This document shows, in pieces, positions 23,940-32,631 of a stretch of 64,000 nucleotides of DNA (position 1 is its first letter; each line of letters starts with the position of its first letter). The translations under genes were made by a program, and so were the position numbers. This DNA is from Streptomyces vilmorinianum (GTDB lineage Bacteria > Actinomycetota > Actinomycetes > Streptomycetales > Streptomycetaceae), in assembly GCF_005517195.1 (NCBI RefSeq), contig NZ_CP040244.1:4420001-4484000 (forward strand), written 5' to 3'. The notes under the pieces were generated by a model. It searched no databases, had not been told where the DNA came from, and saw only the letters and a list, made by a program, of their open reading frames with translations.

Positions 23940-25601
23940 TCAGGCGCGCGATCGGGTACGGACCACCTCGCCGCCCACGACGACGGTCTCGGCCACCGTG
24001 CCCACGATCTCCTCCGGATCGACGCGGAGGATGTCCCGGGAGAGGACGACGAAGTCGGCGAGCTTGCCGACGGTCAGCGAACCCCGGTCCTTCTCGAGGA
24101 AGTTGGCGTACGCCGAACCCATGGTGTAGCCCTCGACGGCGGTGGCGACATCGATCGTCTCCTCGGGCGTCCAGGGATCGCCGCCGCCGTTCAGCGGGCG
24201 GCGGGTGACGGCGGTGTAGATCCCGGCCATGGGGTCCATCTCGGCCACGTTCCAGTCGCTGGAGAGGGCGAGGACGGCTCCGGCGGCGTGCAGACTGCGC
24301 AGGGGCCAGGCCTTGTGCCAGCGTTCGGGGCCGATGTTCTCGGCCCAGTCCTGGCCGGGGCCCGCGATGTCGGGTGCGGCGTGGCGCGGCTGCATGCAGG
24401 CGACGACGCCGAGTTCGGCGAAGCGCGGCGTGTCGGCCGGGTCCAGGCACTCGACGTGGACGATCTGATGGCGGGCGTCGCGCGGCCCGTTGGCGGCGCG
24501 GGCGCGGGCGACCGCGTCGAGGACCGTACGGATGCCCCGGTCGCCGGTGGCGTGGACGAAGCACTGGAAGCCGCGCGCGTCGAGCGCGGTGAGCAGCCCG
24601 GCGAACTCCTCGGGCGGGTAGAACGTGTCGCCGCGGTGACGGCCGCAGCCGGCGTACGGCTCGAGGAGCGCGGCGGTGCGCGGCTCGACGACATCGTCGA
24701 TGTACAGCTTGAGGGGGCCGACGCGCAGCCGGTCGTCGGCGAACCTCCGGCCCGCGGCGGAGAATGCGTCGAGCTCGACGTCCGTGGTGCCGCGCGGGTG
24801 GAAGAGTGCGGCGACGATCCGCGAGCGGAGGCGGCCCTCGGCGCGGGCGCGCTCGAAGAGCGCGAGGTCGTCGAGGGAGTTCTGGGGTTCGACGACCGTG
24901 GTGATGCCGTAGCCGATGGCGTCGTCGAGGCTCTTGGTGAGCCTGCCGTACTGGCGGTCCGGCGAGGCCCACGGCACGCCGAGCTCCCGCAGCGCGCGAT
25001 GCCCCGCGCGGGAGAGGCCCTTGACGGCGAAGTCCTTGACGAATCCGGTGGGTTCGCCGGTGGCGGGGTCGGTGACGGCCGTGCCGAACGGGAGGTCGGT
25101 GCGGCCGCGGTGGACGCCGAGCCTACGCAGGGCGGCGGTGTTGAGCCAGGCGGTGTGCACGTCGTAGCTGAGGACGAGGGCGGGCGTGTCGCCGGTGGCC
25201 GGGTCGAGGTCGGCGGCCGTGGGCATGCGACCGCCGGGGATCGCCGAGTAGTCGAAGGCCTCGGCCTCGATCCACTCGGCGTCCGGGTGTGCGGCGTGCC
25301 AGCCGCGGATCCGCTCGTGGATCGCGTCGAGCGAGCGGGCGCCGGCGAGTTGGACGCAGGCCTCGTCCGAACCGAGGCGTACGTGGTTGTGGGCGTCGAT
25401 GAATCCTGGCAGGGCGAGTCGGCCCCCCGCGTCGAGGACCGTCGTACCGGGTCCGACCCAGGCGGCCGCGTCGGCGGCCGCGCCGAGCCAGACGATCCGC
25501 CCGTCGCGTACGGCGAGCGCCTCGGCCTCGGGCAGGTCGGGATCGACGGTGTGGATACGGGCCCGGGTGAGGACCAGATCGGCGGGGGTGGTGCTGTTCA
25601 T
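23940..25601 (-). CDS. Amidohydrolase-family protein (YtcJ/NfdA type)
   Basis: Metal-dependent hydrolase of 553 residues with the amidohydrolase_3 layout. The first metal motif is GFIDAHNHVRLG near residue 70. Later come VLSYDVHTAWLNTAALRRLG, FVHATGDRGIRTVLDAV, RHQIVHVECLDPADTPRFAE, LALSSDWNVAEMDPMAGIYT and the C-terminal GKLADFVVLSRDIL. It follows the NCS1 permease gene in the same direction, with 30 bases between them. The pair suggests uptake and hydrolysis of an N-containing ring compound or amide. The substrate cannot be read. Confidence 0.88.
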   Translation of the reverse strand: MNSTTPADLVLTRARIHTVDPDLPEAEALAVRDGRIVWLGAAADAAAWVGPGTTVLDAGGRLALPGFIDAHNHVRLGSDEACVQLAGARSLDAIHERIRGWHAAHPDAEWIEAEAFDYSAIPGGRMPTAADLDPATGDTPALVLSYDVHTAWLNTAALRRLGVHRGRTDLPFGTAVTDPATGEPTGFVKDFAVKGLSRAGHRALRELGVPWASPDRQYGRLTKSLDDAIGYGITTVVEPQNSLDDLALFERARAEGRLRSRIVAALFHPRGTTDVELDAFSAAGRRFADDRLRVGPLKLYIDDVVEPRTAALLEPYAGCGRHRGDTFYPPEEFAGLLTALDARGFQCFVHATGDRGIRTVLDAVARARAANGPRDARHQIVHVECLDPADTPRFAELGVVACMQPRHAAPDIAGPGQDWAENIGPERWHKAWPLRSLHAAGAVLALSSDWNVAEMDPMAGIYTAVTRRPLNGGGDPWTPEETIDVATAVEGYTMGSAYANFLEKDRGSLTVGKLADFVVLSRDILRVDPEEIVGTVAETVVVGGEVVRTRSRA

Positions 25602-25631
25602 GCGGGCGAACTCCAGGTTCTGACAGGGGCG

Positions 25632-27035
25632 CTACGGGTGTGACGGACCCACGGGCGTGACGCTGCGGCGGGCGAGGAGGACGTAGACGAGTGCCGAGAC
25701 GACGGAGCCGAGGAGGGTGAGGTCGGCGCCGCCGAGCGGGGCGACGAGCGGGCCGGTCCAGAGTTCGGAGTCGCAGGTCAGGGCGGCGAAGAGCATGCCG
25801 GCGAGCAGGGCGGTGACGCCGGCGGGGTGCGCGCCGGAGCGGTACCAGTAGGCGCCGCGCTGCCCCGCGTGCAGCGCTTCGGAGTCGTAGGTGCAGCGGC
25901 GCAGCACCATGTCGGCGAGGAAGACGCCGCCCCAGGGCGCGAAGACGATGATCAGGAGGGAGAGGAAGGAGAGCAGCGAGGTGGTGAAGTCGGTGAGGAA
26001 GAGGGCGCCGAGGGAACCGAGGGCGGTGACGGCGGCGCTGATCACGATGGCGCGGGCGCGGCTCCAGGGGATGCCGAGGACCTGGAGGTTCAGGCTGGAG
26101 GAGTAGAGCGTGATGATCGAGTTGGTGACCGAGCCGCCGAGGACGAGGGCGAGGAAGAGCGGCTGGAACCAGCCGGGGAGCAGTCCTTCGGTGCCCGCGA
26201 CCGCGTCCGTCATGTCGGCCTGGGTCGCGGCGGCGACGCCCGCGACGCCGAGGGCGACGGAGGAGAGGAAGCCGCCGAGCGCGCCGCTCCAGGTGAGGGC
26301 CTTGAAGGAGGTCGTGCGCGGCAGGTATCGGGTGTAGTCGGCGGGCATCGGAACGTACGAGAAGGGGCCCGCGAGCATGACGACGAAGGCGAGGCTCCAG
26401 CCGGAGGCGCCGGGCCCTGCGGCCGGGGCGGACGTGTCGGCACCGGGGAGTACGAAGACGAGCAGCGCGGCGAAGCCGAGGGCCAGGGCGTAGGCCATCC
26501 AGCGTTCGGCGAACTGGACGGTGGCGTGGCCCCACAGCGCGACGGCGAAGGTCATCGCGAGGGTGACGAGCAGGGCGAGTGCGCGCGTGGTGTGGCCGCC
26601 GTCCCAGCCGAGGTCGGCGAAGAAGGCTTCGAGGGCGAGGGTGCCGACGACCGTGTTGACGATGGTGTAGCCGATGCTGACGACCCAGTTGAGCAGTCCG
26701 GCGGGCCAGTTGCCGCGCACGCCGAAGGCGGCGCGGGAGATGACGAGGGTGGCGGTGCCGGTGCGGACGCCGCTGAGTCCGGCGGCGCTGATGACGAAGA
26801 AGGCGAGGCCGCCGATGACGACGACGGCGGTGGCCTGCCAGAAGGAGAGGCCGAAGGCGACGGCGAGGGTGCCGTTGATCACGTAGGTGAAGGTGAGGTT
26901 GGAGCCGAACCAGAGCCAGAACAAGTCCTTGGCGCTGCCGTGCCGTTCGGCGTCCGGGATGGGGTCGATGCCGTGTCCCTCGACCTGGAAGACCTCGTCG
27001 CGGCCGACGTCCGCCGCTCTCTCCTCTTGCAGCAT
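25632..27035 (-). CDS. NCS1-family nucleobase/cytosine permease
   Basis: Transporter of about 467 residues and twelve helices. The N-terminal HGIDPIPDAERHGSAKDLFW and FWLWFGSNLTFTYVINGTLA are diagnostic for purine-cytosine permeases; GLSGVRTGTATLVISRAAFG and YVPMPADYTRYLPR also fit. ATG 27035 has GGGGAG upstream; the longer frame to 27086 would run through the operator and is rejected. It heads the permease-amidohydrolase operon and is divergent from a TetR gene that probably represses it. Confidence 0.88.
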   Translation of the reverse strand: MLQEERAADVGRDEVFQVEGHGIDPIPDAERHGSAKDLFWLWFGSNLTFTYVINGTLAVAFGLSFWQATAVVVIGGLAFFVISAAGLSGVRTGTATLVISRAAFGVRGNWPAGLLNWVVSIGYTIVNTVVGTLALEAFFADLGWDGGHTTRALALLVTLAMTFAVALWGHATVQFAERWMAYALALGFAALLVFVLPGADTSAPAAGPGASGWSLAFVVMLAGPFSYVPMPADYTRYLPRTTSFKALTWSGALGGFLSSVALGVAGVAAATQADMTDAVAGTEGLLPGWFQPLFLALVLGGSVTNSIITLYSSSLNLQVLGIPWSRARAIVISAAVTALGSLGALFLTDFTTSLLSFLSLLIIVFAPWGGVFLADMVLRRCTYDSEALHAGQRGAYWYRSGAHPAGVTALLAGMLFAALTCDSELWTGPLVAPLGGADLTLLGSVVSALVYVLLARRSVTPVGPSHP

Positions 27036-27051
27036 GCGCGCTCCCCAGACT

Positions 27052-27086
27052 TTGAATGTCGTTCTAGAACTTAGAACGGCATTCAA
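27052..27086. promoter_or_regulatory. Long inverted-repeat operator between permease and TetR genes
   Basis: Arms 27052-27066 (TTGAATGTCGTTCTA) and 27072-27086 (TAGAACGGCATTCAA) match at 14 of 15 positions with a five-base spacer. It begins 17 bases upstream of the permease start and 106 bases from TetR. Size and symmetry fit a TetR-family operator. Confidence 0.75.
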
Positions 27087-27191
27087 GATGTGGGACGGGG
27101 GACCGGCGCGTCAAGACCCCCGGAGACCTGCGGTTAAAGTCGTGACCATCGGGTCGGGGCAGACGGACGCCGGCAGACGGAGGCGGAGCGG

Positions 27192-27806
27192 GTGGCAGGG
27201 GCAGCACGGCGGCGCGACGGGCACATCGCCCAGGAGCGGATGCTCGAGGAGGCGATGGCGGCCATCGCCGAGGACGGCCTCGCCGCGCTGACCATGTCGG
27301 CGCTGGCCGAGCGTCTGGGCACGAGCGGCGGCCACATCCTGTACTACTTCGGCAGCAAGGATCTGCTGCTGCTCGCCGCGCTGCGCTGGAGCGAGGCGGC
27401 GCTCGCCGAGGAACGCCGGGCGCTGCTCGCCCGGCGACTGACCGCGGAACGCAAGCTGGACCTGTTCCTGCGGCTCTACCTGCCGCGCGGGCCGCGTGAC
27501 CCGCGCTGGATGCTCTGGATCGAACTGTGGGCCCGCACCCCGGCGAACGACGCCCTGCGCGAGGCGCAGCGGGAGCTGGACCGCGGCTGGCAGGAGGACC
27601 TGGAGGCGCTGCTCACCAAGGGGGTCGCCCAGGCTCGCTTCGCGCCGATGGTCGCCGCGGAGGTGACCGCGCGGGCCTCCGAACTCCTCGCGCTGCTCGA
27701 CGGGTTGAGCACCCGGGTCGTCCTCGGCCAGGAGCAGGGACGCGACCCCCGCCCGGCGCTCGACGCGGCGCGCGCGGCGGCGGAGCGGCTCGTCCCGAGG
27801 GCGTGA
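27192..27806 (+). CDS. TetR-family transcriptional regulator
   Basis: Regulator of 204 residues. N-terminal HTH: RMLEEAMAAIAEDGLAALTM, SALAERLGTSGGHILYYFGS, KDLLLLAAL. The C-terminal ligand domain resembles the BetI type (YLPRGPRDPRWMLWIELWAR). GTG 27192 follows GGAG at short distance. It is divergent from the permease-amidohydrolase operon; the 35-bp inverted repeat between them is the likely operator. Ligand presumably the transported or hydrolysed compound, by inference. Confidence 0.88.
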   Translation: MAGAARRRDGHIAQERMLEEAMAAIAEDGLAALTMSALAERLGTSGGHILYYFGSKDLLLLAALRWSEAALAEERRALLARRLTAERKLDLFLRLYLPRGPRDPRWMLWIELWARTPANDALREAQRELDRGWQEDLEALLTKGVAQARFAPMVAAEVTARASELLALLDGLSTRVVLGQEQGRDPRPALDAARAAAERLVPRA

Positions 27807-27910
27807 GGTCCGGGCGTGAAGGCCGGGCGTGAAGCCAGGGTGGGACGCGACGGGTCAGCAGGCCGGCCGGTCAATACGCCGGCGGGGCAGCGGGCCGGCA
27901 GGTCCGCCGC

Positions 27911-27950
27911 CGGTGGGCAGGTCAGGCCGCCGGTGGGCAGGTCAGGCCGC
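27911..27950. repeat. Two 20-bp direct repeats
   Basis: CGGTGGGCAGGTCAGGCCGC occurs twice in tandem without mismatch in the gap between TetR and the exonuclease remnant. Shorter CCGGGCGTGAAG repeats precede it near 27807-27835. Confidence 0.75.
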
Positions 27951-27972
27951 CGGCGGTCACCCGCCCGGCGCG

Positions 27973-28835
27973 TCAGCCGGCCCGCGGGGCCTCCCACGGC
28001 CGTGGTTCGACCACGGTGAACGGCCAGTCCAGGGCATCGCCACGGCGCCGGGACTGGTCGGCGTTCCAGCGGATCTGCTCGGTGTGGAGCGCCGGGCGGG
28101 AGAGGCGGGCGATCGGTGGGTACGAGGCGGCGATCACCTGGGCCAGGGCGAGCGTGGCCTCGGCGTCGGACGCCGCGTCACCCGGCCGCGCGTGCGGGAC
28201 GCCGTACCACGCGGTGACCGCTTCGAGGGAGCGGCGGCCCGGGCGGTAGCGGTCGGCGTGGCGGTCCAGGACGAGCGGGTCGCAGACCGCGCCACGCCAT
28301 GAGGCAGGCGGCCGGTCAGCGGAGGCACGCCGTGGCGCAGGAGTTCGGCGTGGAGCGTGGCCAGGACGTGCGGGGCGAACCAGACGACCAGGACCTCGCG
28401 GGACGCCAGGTGGTCGGCGACGACGGTCGCCAGCTCGTCGAGGGCCCGGGGAGCGGGGGCGCCCTCGGCGCGGGCACGCGCGATCGTGACGCCGTGACTC
28501 TTGCCCGGTGCCAGCGAAAGGAGATTGGATCCAGGATCCATGATCCAGTCGTACGTCGTGCCGTCACTGACCCGCACCGCGGCGGCGAGGATACGATCCA
28601 CGGCCGCCCGGTTCCCGGTGGTCGCGATGTCCAGCGCCATGAGGCGGCGCCGGTGCCAGCCCGGCAGGTCCTGGCGGGCCGGCGGCGCGGGCTCCCGCAC
28701 GTGGTCCCGGTGGAAGACCTCCCAGCCGCCGGTCGGACCGTGCCGGAGCGCCCCCGTCCCGGCCGGTACGACGGCCCCGCACACGGCGCAGGGACCGTCG
28801 TACTCGTTGGTGAGGTCGGGGGCCCCGGGGGTCAT
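27973..28835 (-). pseudogene. 3'-5' exonuclease-like gene with apparent frameshift
   Basis: The start at 28835 opens MTPGAPDLTNEYDG and a Cys pair (CAVCGAVV), then the exonuclease-like LMALDIATTGNRAAVDRILA with the DxxTTG version of the DEDD first motif and RELLRHGVPPLTGRL. Near 28285-28310 the frame changes. In the new frame the expected C-terminus follows (CDPLVLDRHADRYRPGRRSL, HARPGDAASDAEATLALAQV) to a stop at 27973. A one- or two-base indel, or a sequencing error in a GC-rich run, breaks an otherwise complete gene. Its start overlaps the oxidoreductase stop by four bases. Confidence 0.75.
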
Positions 28836-30283
28836 GACCTCTCCGCACCGTCCCGGTACGCCTCCAGGAGCCTCAACCAGGCCTCGCTCAGCGTCGGATA
28901 CGCCGGGACGGCGTGCCAGAGCCGTTCGACGGGGACCTCTCCCGCGACGGCGATGGTCGCGGAGTGGAGCAGTTCGCCGATGCCCGGGCCGACGAAGGTG
29001 ACGCCCAGGACGATCTCGCGGTCCAGGTCGACGACCATGCGCGCGTGGCCGCGGTAGCCGTCGGCGTACAGCCCGGCACCGGCCACGGAGGTGAGGTCCA
29101 GATCGACGGCACGGACGCGGTGCCCGGCCCGCTCGGCCTCGGCGAGCGAGAGACCGACCGACGCCGCCTCGGGGTCGGTGAACACGACCTGGGTCACGGC
29201 GGCATGGTCGGCGGTGGCCGCGTGCGCGCCCCAGCGGTCCGTCTCCAGGAGGGCGACACCGGCCGCACGGGCGGCGATCGCCGCCCCGGCGATCCGGGCC
29301 TGGTACTTGCCCTGATGGGTCATCAAGGCGCGGTGGTTGACGTCCCCGACGGCGTACAGCCAGTCGCTGCCGGTGACCCGGAGGCTGTCGTCCACGGGCA
29401 GCCACGAGCCGGGGTCGAGACCGACGGTCTCCAGGCCGATGTCCTCGGTGCGCGGGGTGCGGCCGGTCGCGAAGAGGACCTCGTCGCCCTCCACCCGGTC
29501 GCCGCCCTCCAGGACCACGGTGACAGGTCCCGTCCCCCCGTCGCGTACCACCGCTGCGACGGTCACGCCGGTACGGACGTCCGCGCCGCCCTCGGAGAGC
29601 GCGACGGCGACGTGTTCGCCGACGAACGGCTCCATGCGGGGCAGCAGCCCCTTGCCCCGTACCAGGACCGTCACGCGCGAGCCGAGCGCCTGCCAGGCGG
29701 TCGCCATCTCCGCGGCCACCACTCCCCCGCCGACCACGATCAGCCGGTCCGGGACGTGGTGGGAGCTGGTGGCCTCGCGGCTGGTCCACGGCCTGGCCCC
29801 GGTCAGGCCGGGCAGGTCGGGCAGCGCCGCGCGGCTTCCGGTGCAGACGGCGACGGCGTGGCGGGCGGTGAGGAGGTGGTGTTCGCCCTCGGGACTCTCG
29901 ACGGCGACCTTGCGGGGGCCGCTCAGTCGGCCGTGGCCCCGGTAGAGGCGGGCGCCGGTGGAGGCGAGCCAGTCGACGGCGCCGTCGTCCTTCCAGTCGG
30001 AGACGTTGTAGTCGCGGTGGGCGAGGACCGCCGACGCGTCCAGCGGCCCTTGGACGAGGTGGCGCAGACCCGGCACCTTGCGGGCGTCGGAGCGGGCGAT
30101 GGCCGGGCGCAGCAGCGCCTTGCTGGGCATGCAGGCCCAGTACGAGCACTCGCCGCCGACCAGTTCGCTCTCCACCGCCGCCACGCTCAGTCCGGCCGCC
30201 CGGGCCCGGTCCACCACGTTCTCGCCGACCGGTCCCGCTCCCAGGACCACCACGTCGTACTCGTGCTCCACCGCTCGCGTCAT
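28832..30283 (-). CDS. FAD-dependent pyridine nucleotide-disulfide oxidoreductase
   Basis: Flavoprotein of 483 residues in the lipoamide dehydrogenase/mercuric reductase class. FAD motif: YDVVVLGAGPVGENVVDRAR. The redox pair sits in GGECSYWACMPSKALL, keeping the C-x4-C spacing but not the usual CLNVGC residues. NAD(P) motif: DRLIVVGGGVVAAEMATAWQ; second FAD contact: WLYAVGDVNHRALMTHQGKY. The dimerisation domain (TQVVFTDPEAASVGLSLAEA) is complete, but the canonical HxHPTLSE active-site end reads VPAYPTLSEAWLRLLE, lacking the first His. ATG 30283. Coupled to the exonuclease-like gene downstream. Confidence 0.88.
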   Translation of the reverse strand: MTRAVEHEYDVVVLGAGPVGENVVDRARAAGLSVAAVESELVGGECSYWACMPSKALLRPAIARSDARKVPGLRHLVQGPLDASAVLAHRDYNVSDWKDDGAVDWLASTGARLYRGHGRLSGPRKVAVESPEGEHHLLTARHAVAVCTGSRAALPDLPGLTGARPWTSREATSSHHVPDRLIVVGGGVVAAEMATAWQALGSRVTVLVRGKGLLPRMEPFVGEHVAVALSEGGADVRTGVTVAAVVRDGGTGPVTVVLEGGDRVEGDEVLFATGRTPRTEDIGLETVGLDPGSWLPVDDSLRVTGSDWLYAVGDVNHRALMTHQGKYQARIAGAAIAARAAGVALLETDRWGAHAATADHAAVTQVVFTDPEAASVGLSLAEAERAGHRVRAVDLDLTSVAGAGLYADGYRGHARMVVDLDREIVLGVTFVGPGIGELLHSATIAVAGEVPVERLWHAVPAYPTLSEAWLRLLEAYRDGAERS

Positions 30284-30442
30284 GGGCCCCAGTCTGGTGG
30301 CAGGTGCGCCGCCGGGCCACAGGACCGCGACAGGTGTGCACGCTCGGAATAGCGCGGCTCGATACGCCGTTGTGCGGGGCGAGTCCCCAGGGGACCGTGA
30401 GGACGAAGCCCAGGAGACCCGGGGCCCGGAGAGGTAGGAAGC

Positions 30443-30808
30443 ATGAGCACTGTCGAGCTCACCAAGGACAACTTCGACCAGATCGTGAGTGACAACGACT
30501 TCGTTCTGATCGACTTCTGGGCTTCCTGGTGCGGCCCGTGCCGTCAGTTCGCGCCCGTCTTCGAGGCGGCCTCCGAGCGTCACGAGGACCTGGTCTTCGC
30601 CAAGGTCGACACCGAGGCGCAGCAGGAACTGGCCGCCGCGTTCGAGATCCGCTCGATCCCGACGCTGATGATCGTGCGCGACAACGTGGCCGTGTTCGCC
30701 CAGCCCGGGGCGCTTCCGGAGGCCGCTCTGGAGGACGTGATCGGACAGGCGCGCAAGCTCGACATGGACGAGGTGCGCAAGTCCATCGAGGCCGCGAAGC
30801 AGCAGTGA
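30443..30808 (+). CDS. trxA: Thioredoxin
   Basis: Thioredoxin of 121 residues. The active site is FWASWCGPCRQFAP, the cis-Pro loop is IRSIPTLMIVRD. The C-terminal extension (DMDEVRKSIEAAKQQ) is slightly longer than in E. coli thioredoxin. ATG 30443 has a good ribosome site (AGGTAGGAAGC). Cytoplasmic disulfide reductase. Gene symbol given by family; several thioredoxins usually coexist in Streptomyces. Followed by heptamer repeats and a strong terminator. Confidence 0.88.
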   Translation: MSTVELTKDNFDQIVSDNDFVLIDFWASWCGPCRQFAPVFEAASERHEDLVFAKVDTEAQQELAAAFEIRSIPTLMIVRDNVAVFAQPGALPEAALEDVIGQARKLDMDEVRKSIEAAKQQ

Positions 30809-30813
30809 CGCGT

Positions 30814-30855
30814 GAGCGGTGAGCGGTGAGCGGTGAGTGGTGAGCGGTGAGTGGT
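30814..30855. repeat. Six heptamer tandem repeats
   Basis: Six copies of GAGCGGT/GAGTGGT directly after the thioredoxin stop, before the terminator hairpin. Confidence 0.8.
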
Positions 30856-30860
30856 GAGGC

Positions 30861-30894
30861 AAGGGGCGGTACGGGAGATCCCGTACCGCCCCTT
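30861..30894. terminator. Bidirectional hairpin terminator
   Basis: AAGGGGCGGTACGGG and CCCGTACCGCCCCTT form a perfect 15-bp stem with a four-base loop between the convergent thioredoxin and thiolase genes. The flanking A and T runs give short U-tracts in both directions. Confidence 0.88.
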
Positions 30895-30927
30895 CACAGG
30901 TCGAAGCCCCGGAGTTGCCCCCCGAAC

Positions 30928-32115
30928 TCAGCGCTCCAGGACGAGCGCCAGGCCTTGGCCGACGCCGATGCACAGGGCCGCGAGACCCGTGCCCGAGCCC
31001 GCCGCGGCGAGCTGGTGGGCCACCGAGCCGGCGAGCCGCGCGCCGGAGGCGCCCAGCGGGTGACCCATGGCGATGGCGCCGCCCCGCGGATTGACGATCT
31101 CGGGGTCGAGTTCCGGCCACTCGGCGAGGCAGCCGAGCGACTGGGCGGCGAAGGCCTCGTTCAGCTCGAACGTCGTCAGGTCGGCGAAGGAGCGTCCCGC
31201 CTTCTCCAGCGCGCGCCGGACAGCCTCGACCGGGCCGAGCCCGAAGAGCTGCGGCTCGATGCCGCTGACGGCGGAGGCGCGGATACGGGCCAGCGGCTCG
31301 CGGCCGGTCTCCCGCAGGCCCTCCTCGTCGACCAGGAGCAGGGCCGCGGCCCCGTCGTTCAGCGGCGAGGCGTTGCCGGCGGTGACCGTACCGCCGTCGG
31401 GCCGGAAGGAAGGCTTCAGCCGCCCGAGGGCCTCCATCGAGGTGGCGTCCCGGATGCACTCGTCACGGGCGAGGTCCACGCCCCCGTAGGGCACGACCTC
31501 CCCGTCGTACAGCCCCTTGGCCCATGCCTCCGCCGCCTTCTGGTGGCTGGCCAGGGCGAAGGCGTCCTGCTGCTCGCGGGTGAGGGCGTGCTTGTCGGCG
31601 ATGAGCTCCGCGCCCTCGCCGAGCGAGACCGTCCACTCGGCGGGCATCCTCGGGTTGGTCATGCGCCACCCCAGCGTCGTGGAGTGCAGCTGCTGATGGC
31701 CGGCGGGGAAGGCGCGTTCGGGCTTCTGCAGGACCCAGGGGGCGCGGGACATGGATTCGACACCGCCCGCGATCGCCACGGAGGCGTCGCCGAGCGCGAT
31801 GGCGCGGGCGGCCTGGATGACCGCCTCCAGACCGGAGCCGCACAGACGGTTGACCGTGACACCGGGGACGGAGGTGGGGAGGCCCGCGAGCAGGACGGCC
31901 ATGCGGGCCACGTCGCGGTTGTCCTCGCCCGCGCCGTTGGCGTCGCCGAAGTAGACGTCGTCGATCCGGGCGGGGTCGAGCGCGGGCGCGCGGTCGACGA
32001 GGGCCTTGACCACGTGGGCGGCGAGGTCGTCGGGCCGTACGGAGGAGAGGGCGCCCCCGAACTTGCCGATCGGCGTGCGGACGGCGTCGACGATGTAGAC
32101 GTCGCGGATGCTCAT
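30928..32115 (-). CDS. Thiolase (acetyl-CoA acyltransferase, PcaF-like)
   Basis: Thiolase of 395 residues. The acyl-accepting Cys is in TVNRLCGSGLEAVIQAAR (about residue 89). The C-terminal catalytic His is in GGAIAMGHPLGASGARL, and the second Cys in LCIGVGQG. IRDVYIVDAVRTPIGKFGGA opens the protein and NEAFAAQ is intact. ATG 32115 has GGGAGAG upstream. Family knowledge allows 3-oxoadipyl-CoA thiolase or acetyl-CoA acetyltransferase; no pathway neighbours decide this. Confidence 0.9.
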   Translation of the reverse strand: MSIRDVYIVDAVRTPIGKFGGALSSVRPDDLAAHVVKALVDRAPALDPARIDDVYFGDANGAGEDNRDVARMAVLLAGLPTSVPGVTVNRLCGSGLEAVIQAARAIALGDASVAIAGGVESMSRAPWVLQKPERAFPAGHQQLHSTTLGWRMTNPRMPAEWTVSLGEGAELIADKHALTREQQDAFALASHQKAAEAWAKGLYDGEVVPYGGVDLARDECIRDATSMEALGRLKPSFRPDGGTVTAGNASPLNDGAAALLLVDEEGLRETGREPLARIRASAVSGIEPQLFGLGPVEAVRRALEKAGRSFADLTTFELNEAFAAQSLGCLAEWPELDPEIVNPRGGAIAMGHPLGASGARLAGSVAHQLAAAGSGTGLAALCIGVGQGLALVLER

Positions 32116-32247
32116 CGGTTCTCTCCCACGTGACCTGCGATACGACTGTTCGCCTGGTGAATTTTCCTTCATTGATGTGCGCGCCGAGTCTCCGCCCGCC
32201 GGGGCCTCCTGTCAACGGCCCGCGAGCATGGTGCGTGGTGGATGCAA

Positions 32248-32324
32248 CCGGTAGGCCTCGGGGGACGCCGGTAGGCCTCAGGGGCGCCGGTCGGCCTCGG
32301 GGACGCCGGTGGACCCCGTGGACG
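32248..32324. repeat. Four degenerate 19-20 bp tandem repeats
   Basis: Four copies of a CCGGTAGGCCTCGGGGACG-like unit just beyond the stop of the small hypothetical gene at 32329, drifting in sequence toward that gene. Confidence 0.7.
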
Positions 32325-32328
32325 CCTG

Positions 32329-32598
32329 TCAGGAACCTTTCGGGTGCCGGATCAGTGCCGTCAGCCCGTAGTCGAGCTCACGGCCGTCGACGAGCAGCGC
32401 CTCGACCGTGCGGGTCTCGGGGTCGATGTCGGCGGCCATGCCGTGCCCCTCGTAGCGCGGATAGCCCGAGGAGCCCTGCCGGCCGGTGGCCTCGACCACC
32501 GCCGACCGGACCGCGCTGTCCTCCACGGAGGCATCGCCCCGGTCCTCCACGTGCTCGGGTACGAGCAGGATCTCGAAACGCTTCGGAACTGTGCCCAT
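32329..32598 (-). CDS. Small conserved hypothetical protein
   Basis: Eighty-nine residues, soluble, starting MGTVPKRFEILLVPEHVEDR and containing AAVVEATGRQG-like VRSAVVEATGRQGSSGYPRY and RTVEALLVDGRELDYGLTAL. Codon use is typical of a real gene and the ATG at 32598 is plausible. No recognised family. It lies in the same direction as the LacI gene, 33 bases from its stop, so it may be part of that transcript. Confidence 0.65.
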   Translation of the reverse strand: MGTVPKRFEILLVPEHVEDRGDASVEDSAVRSAVVEATGRQGSSGYPRYEGHGMAADIDPETRTVEALLVDGRELDYGLTALIRHPKGS

Positions 32599-32631
32599 GC
32601 CTCGACGCTAAGCCGCATCGCCGCCGGGCGC

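Noticed and set aside
25827..27074. Long plus-strand open frame of Gly/Glu/Asp-rich protein opposite the NCS1 permease
   Set aside because: Composition is that of the reverse complement of a membrane protein gene; no ribosome site or family motif, and the minus strand is a clear NCS1 permease.
30814..30855. Heptamer array considered as a CRISPR or attenuator
   Set aside because: No spacers; simple tandem repeat of 7 bases, length too short.
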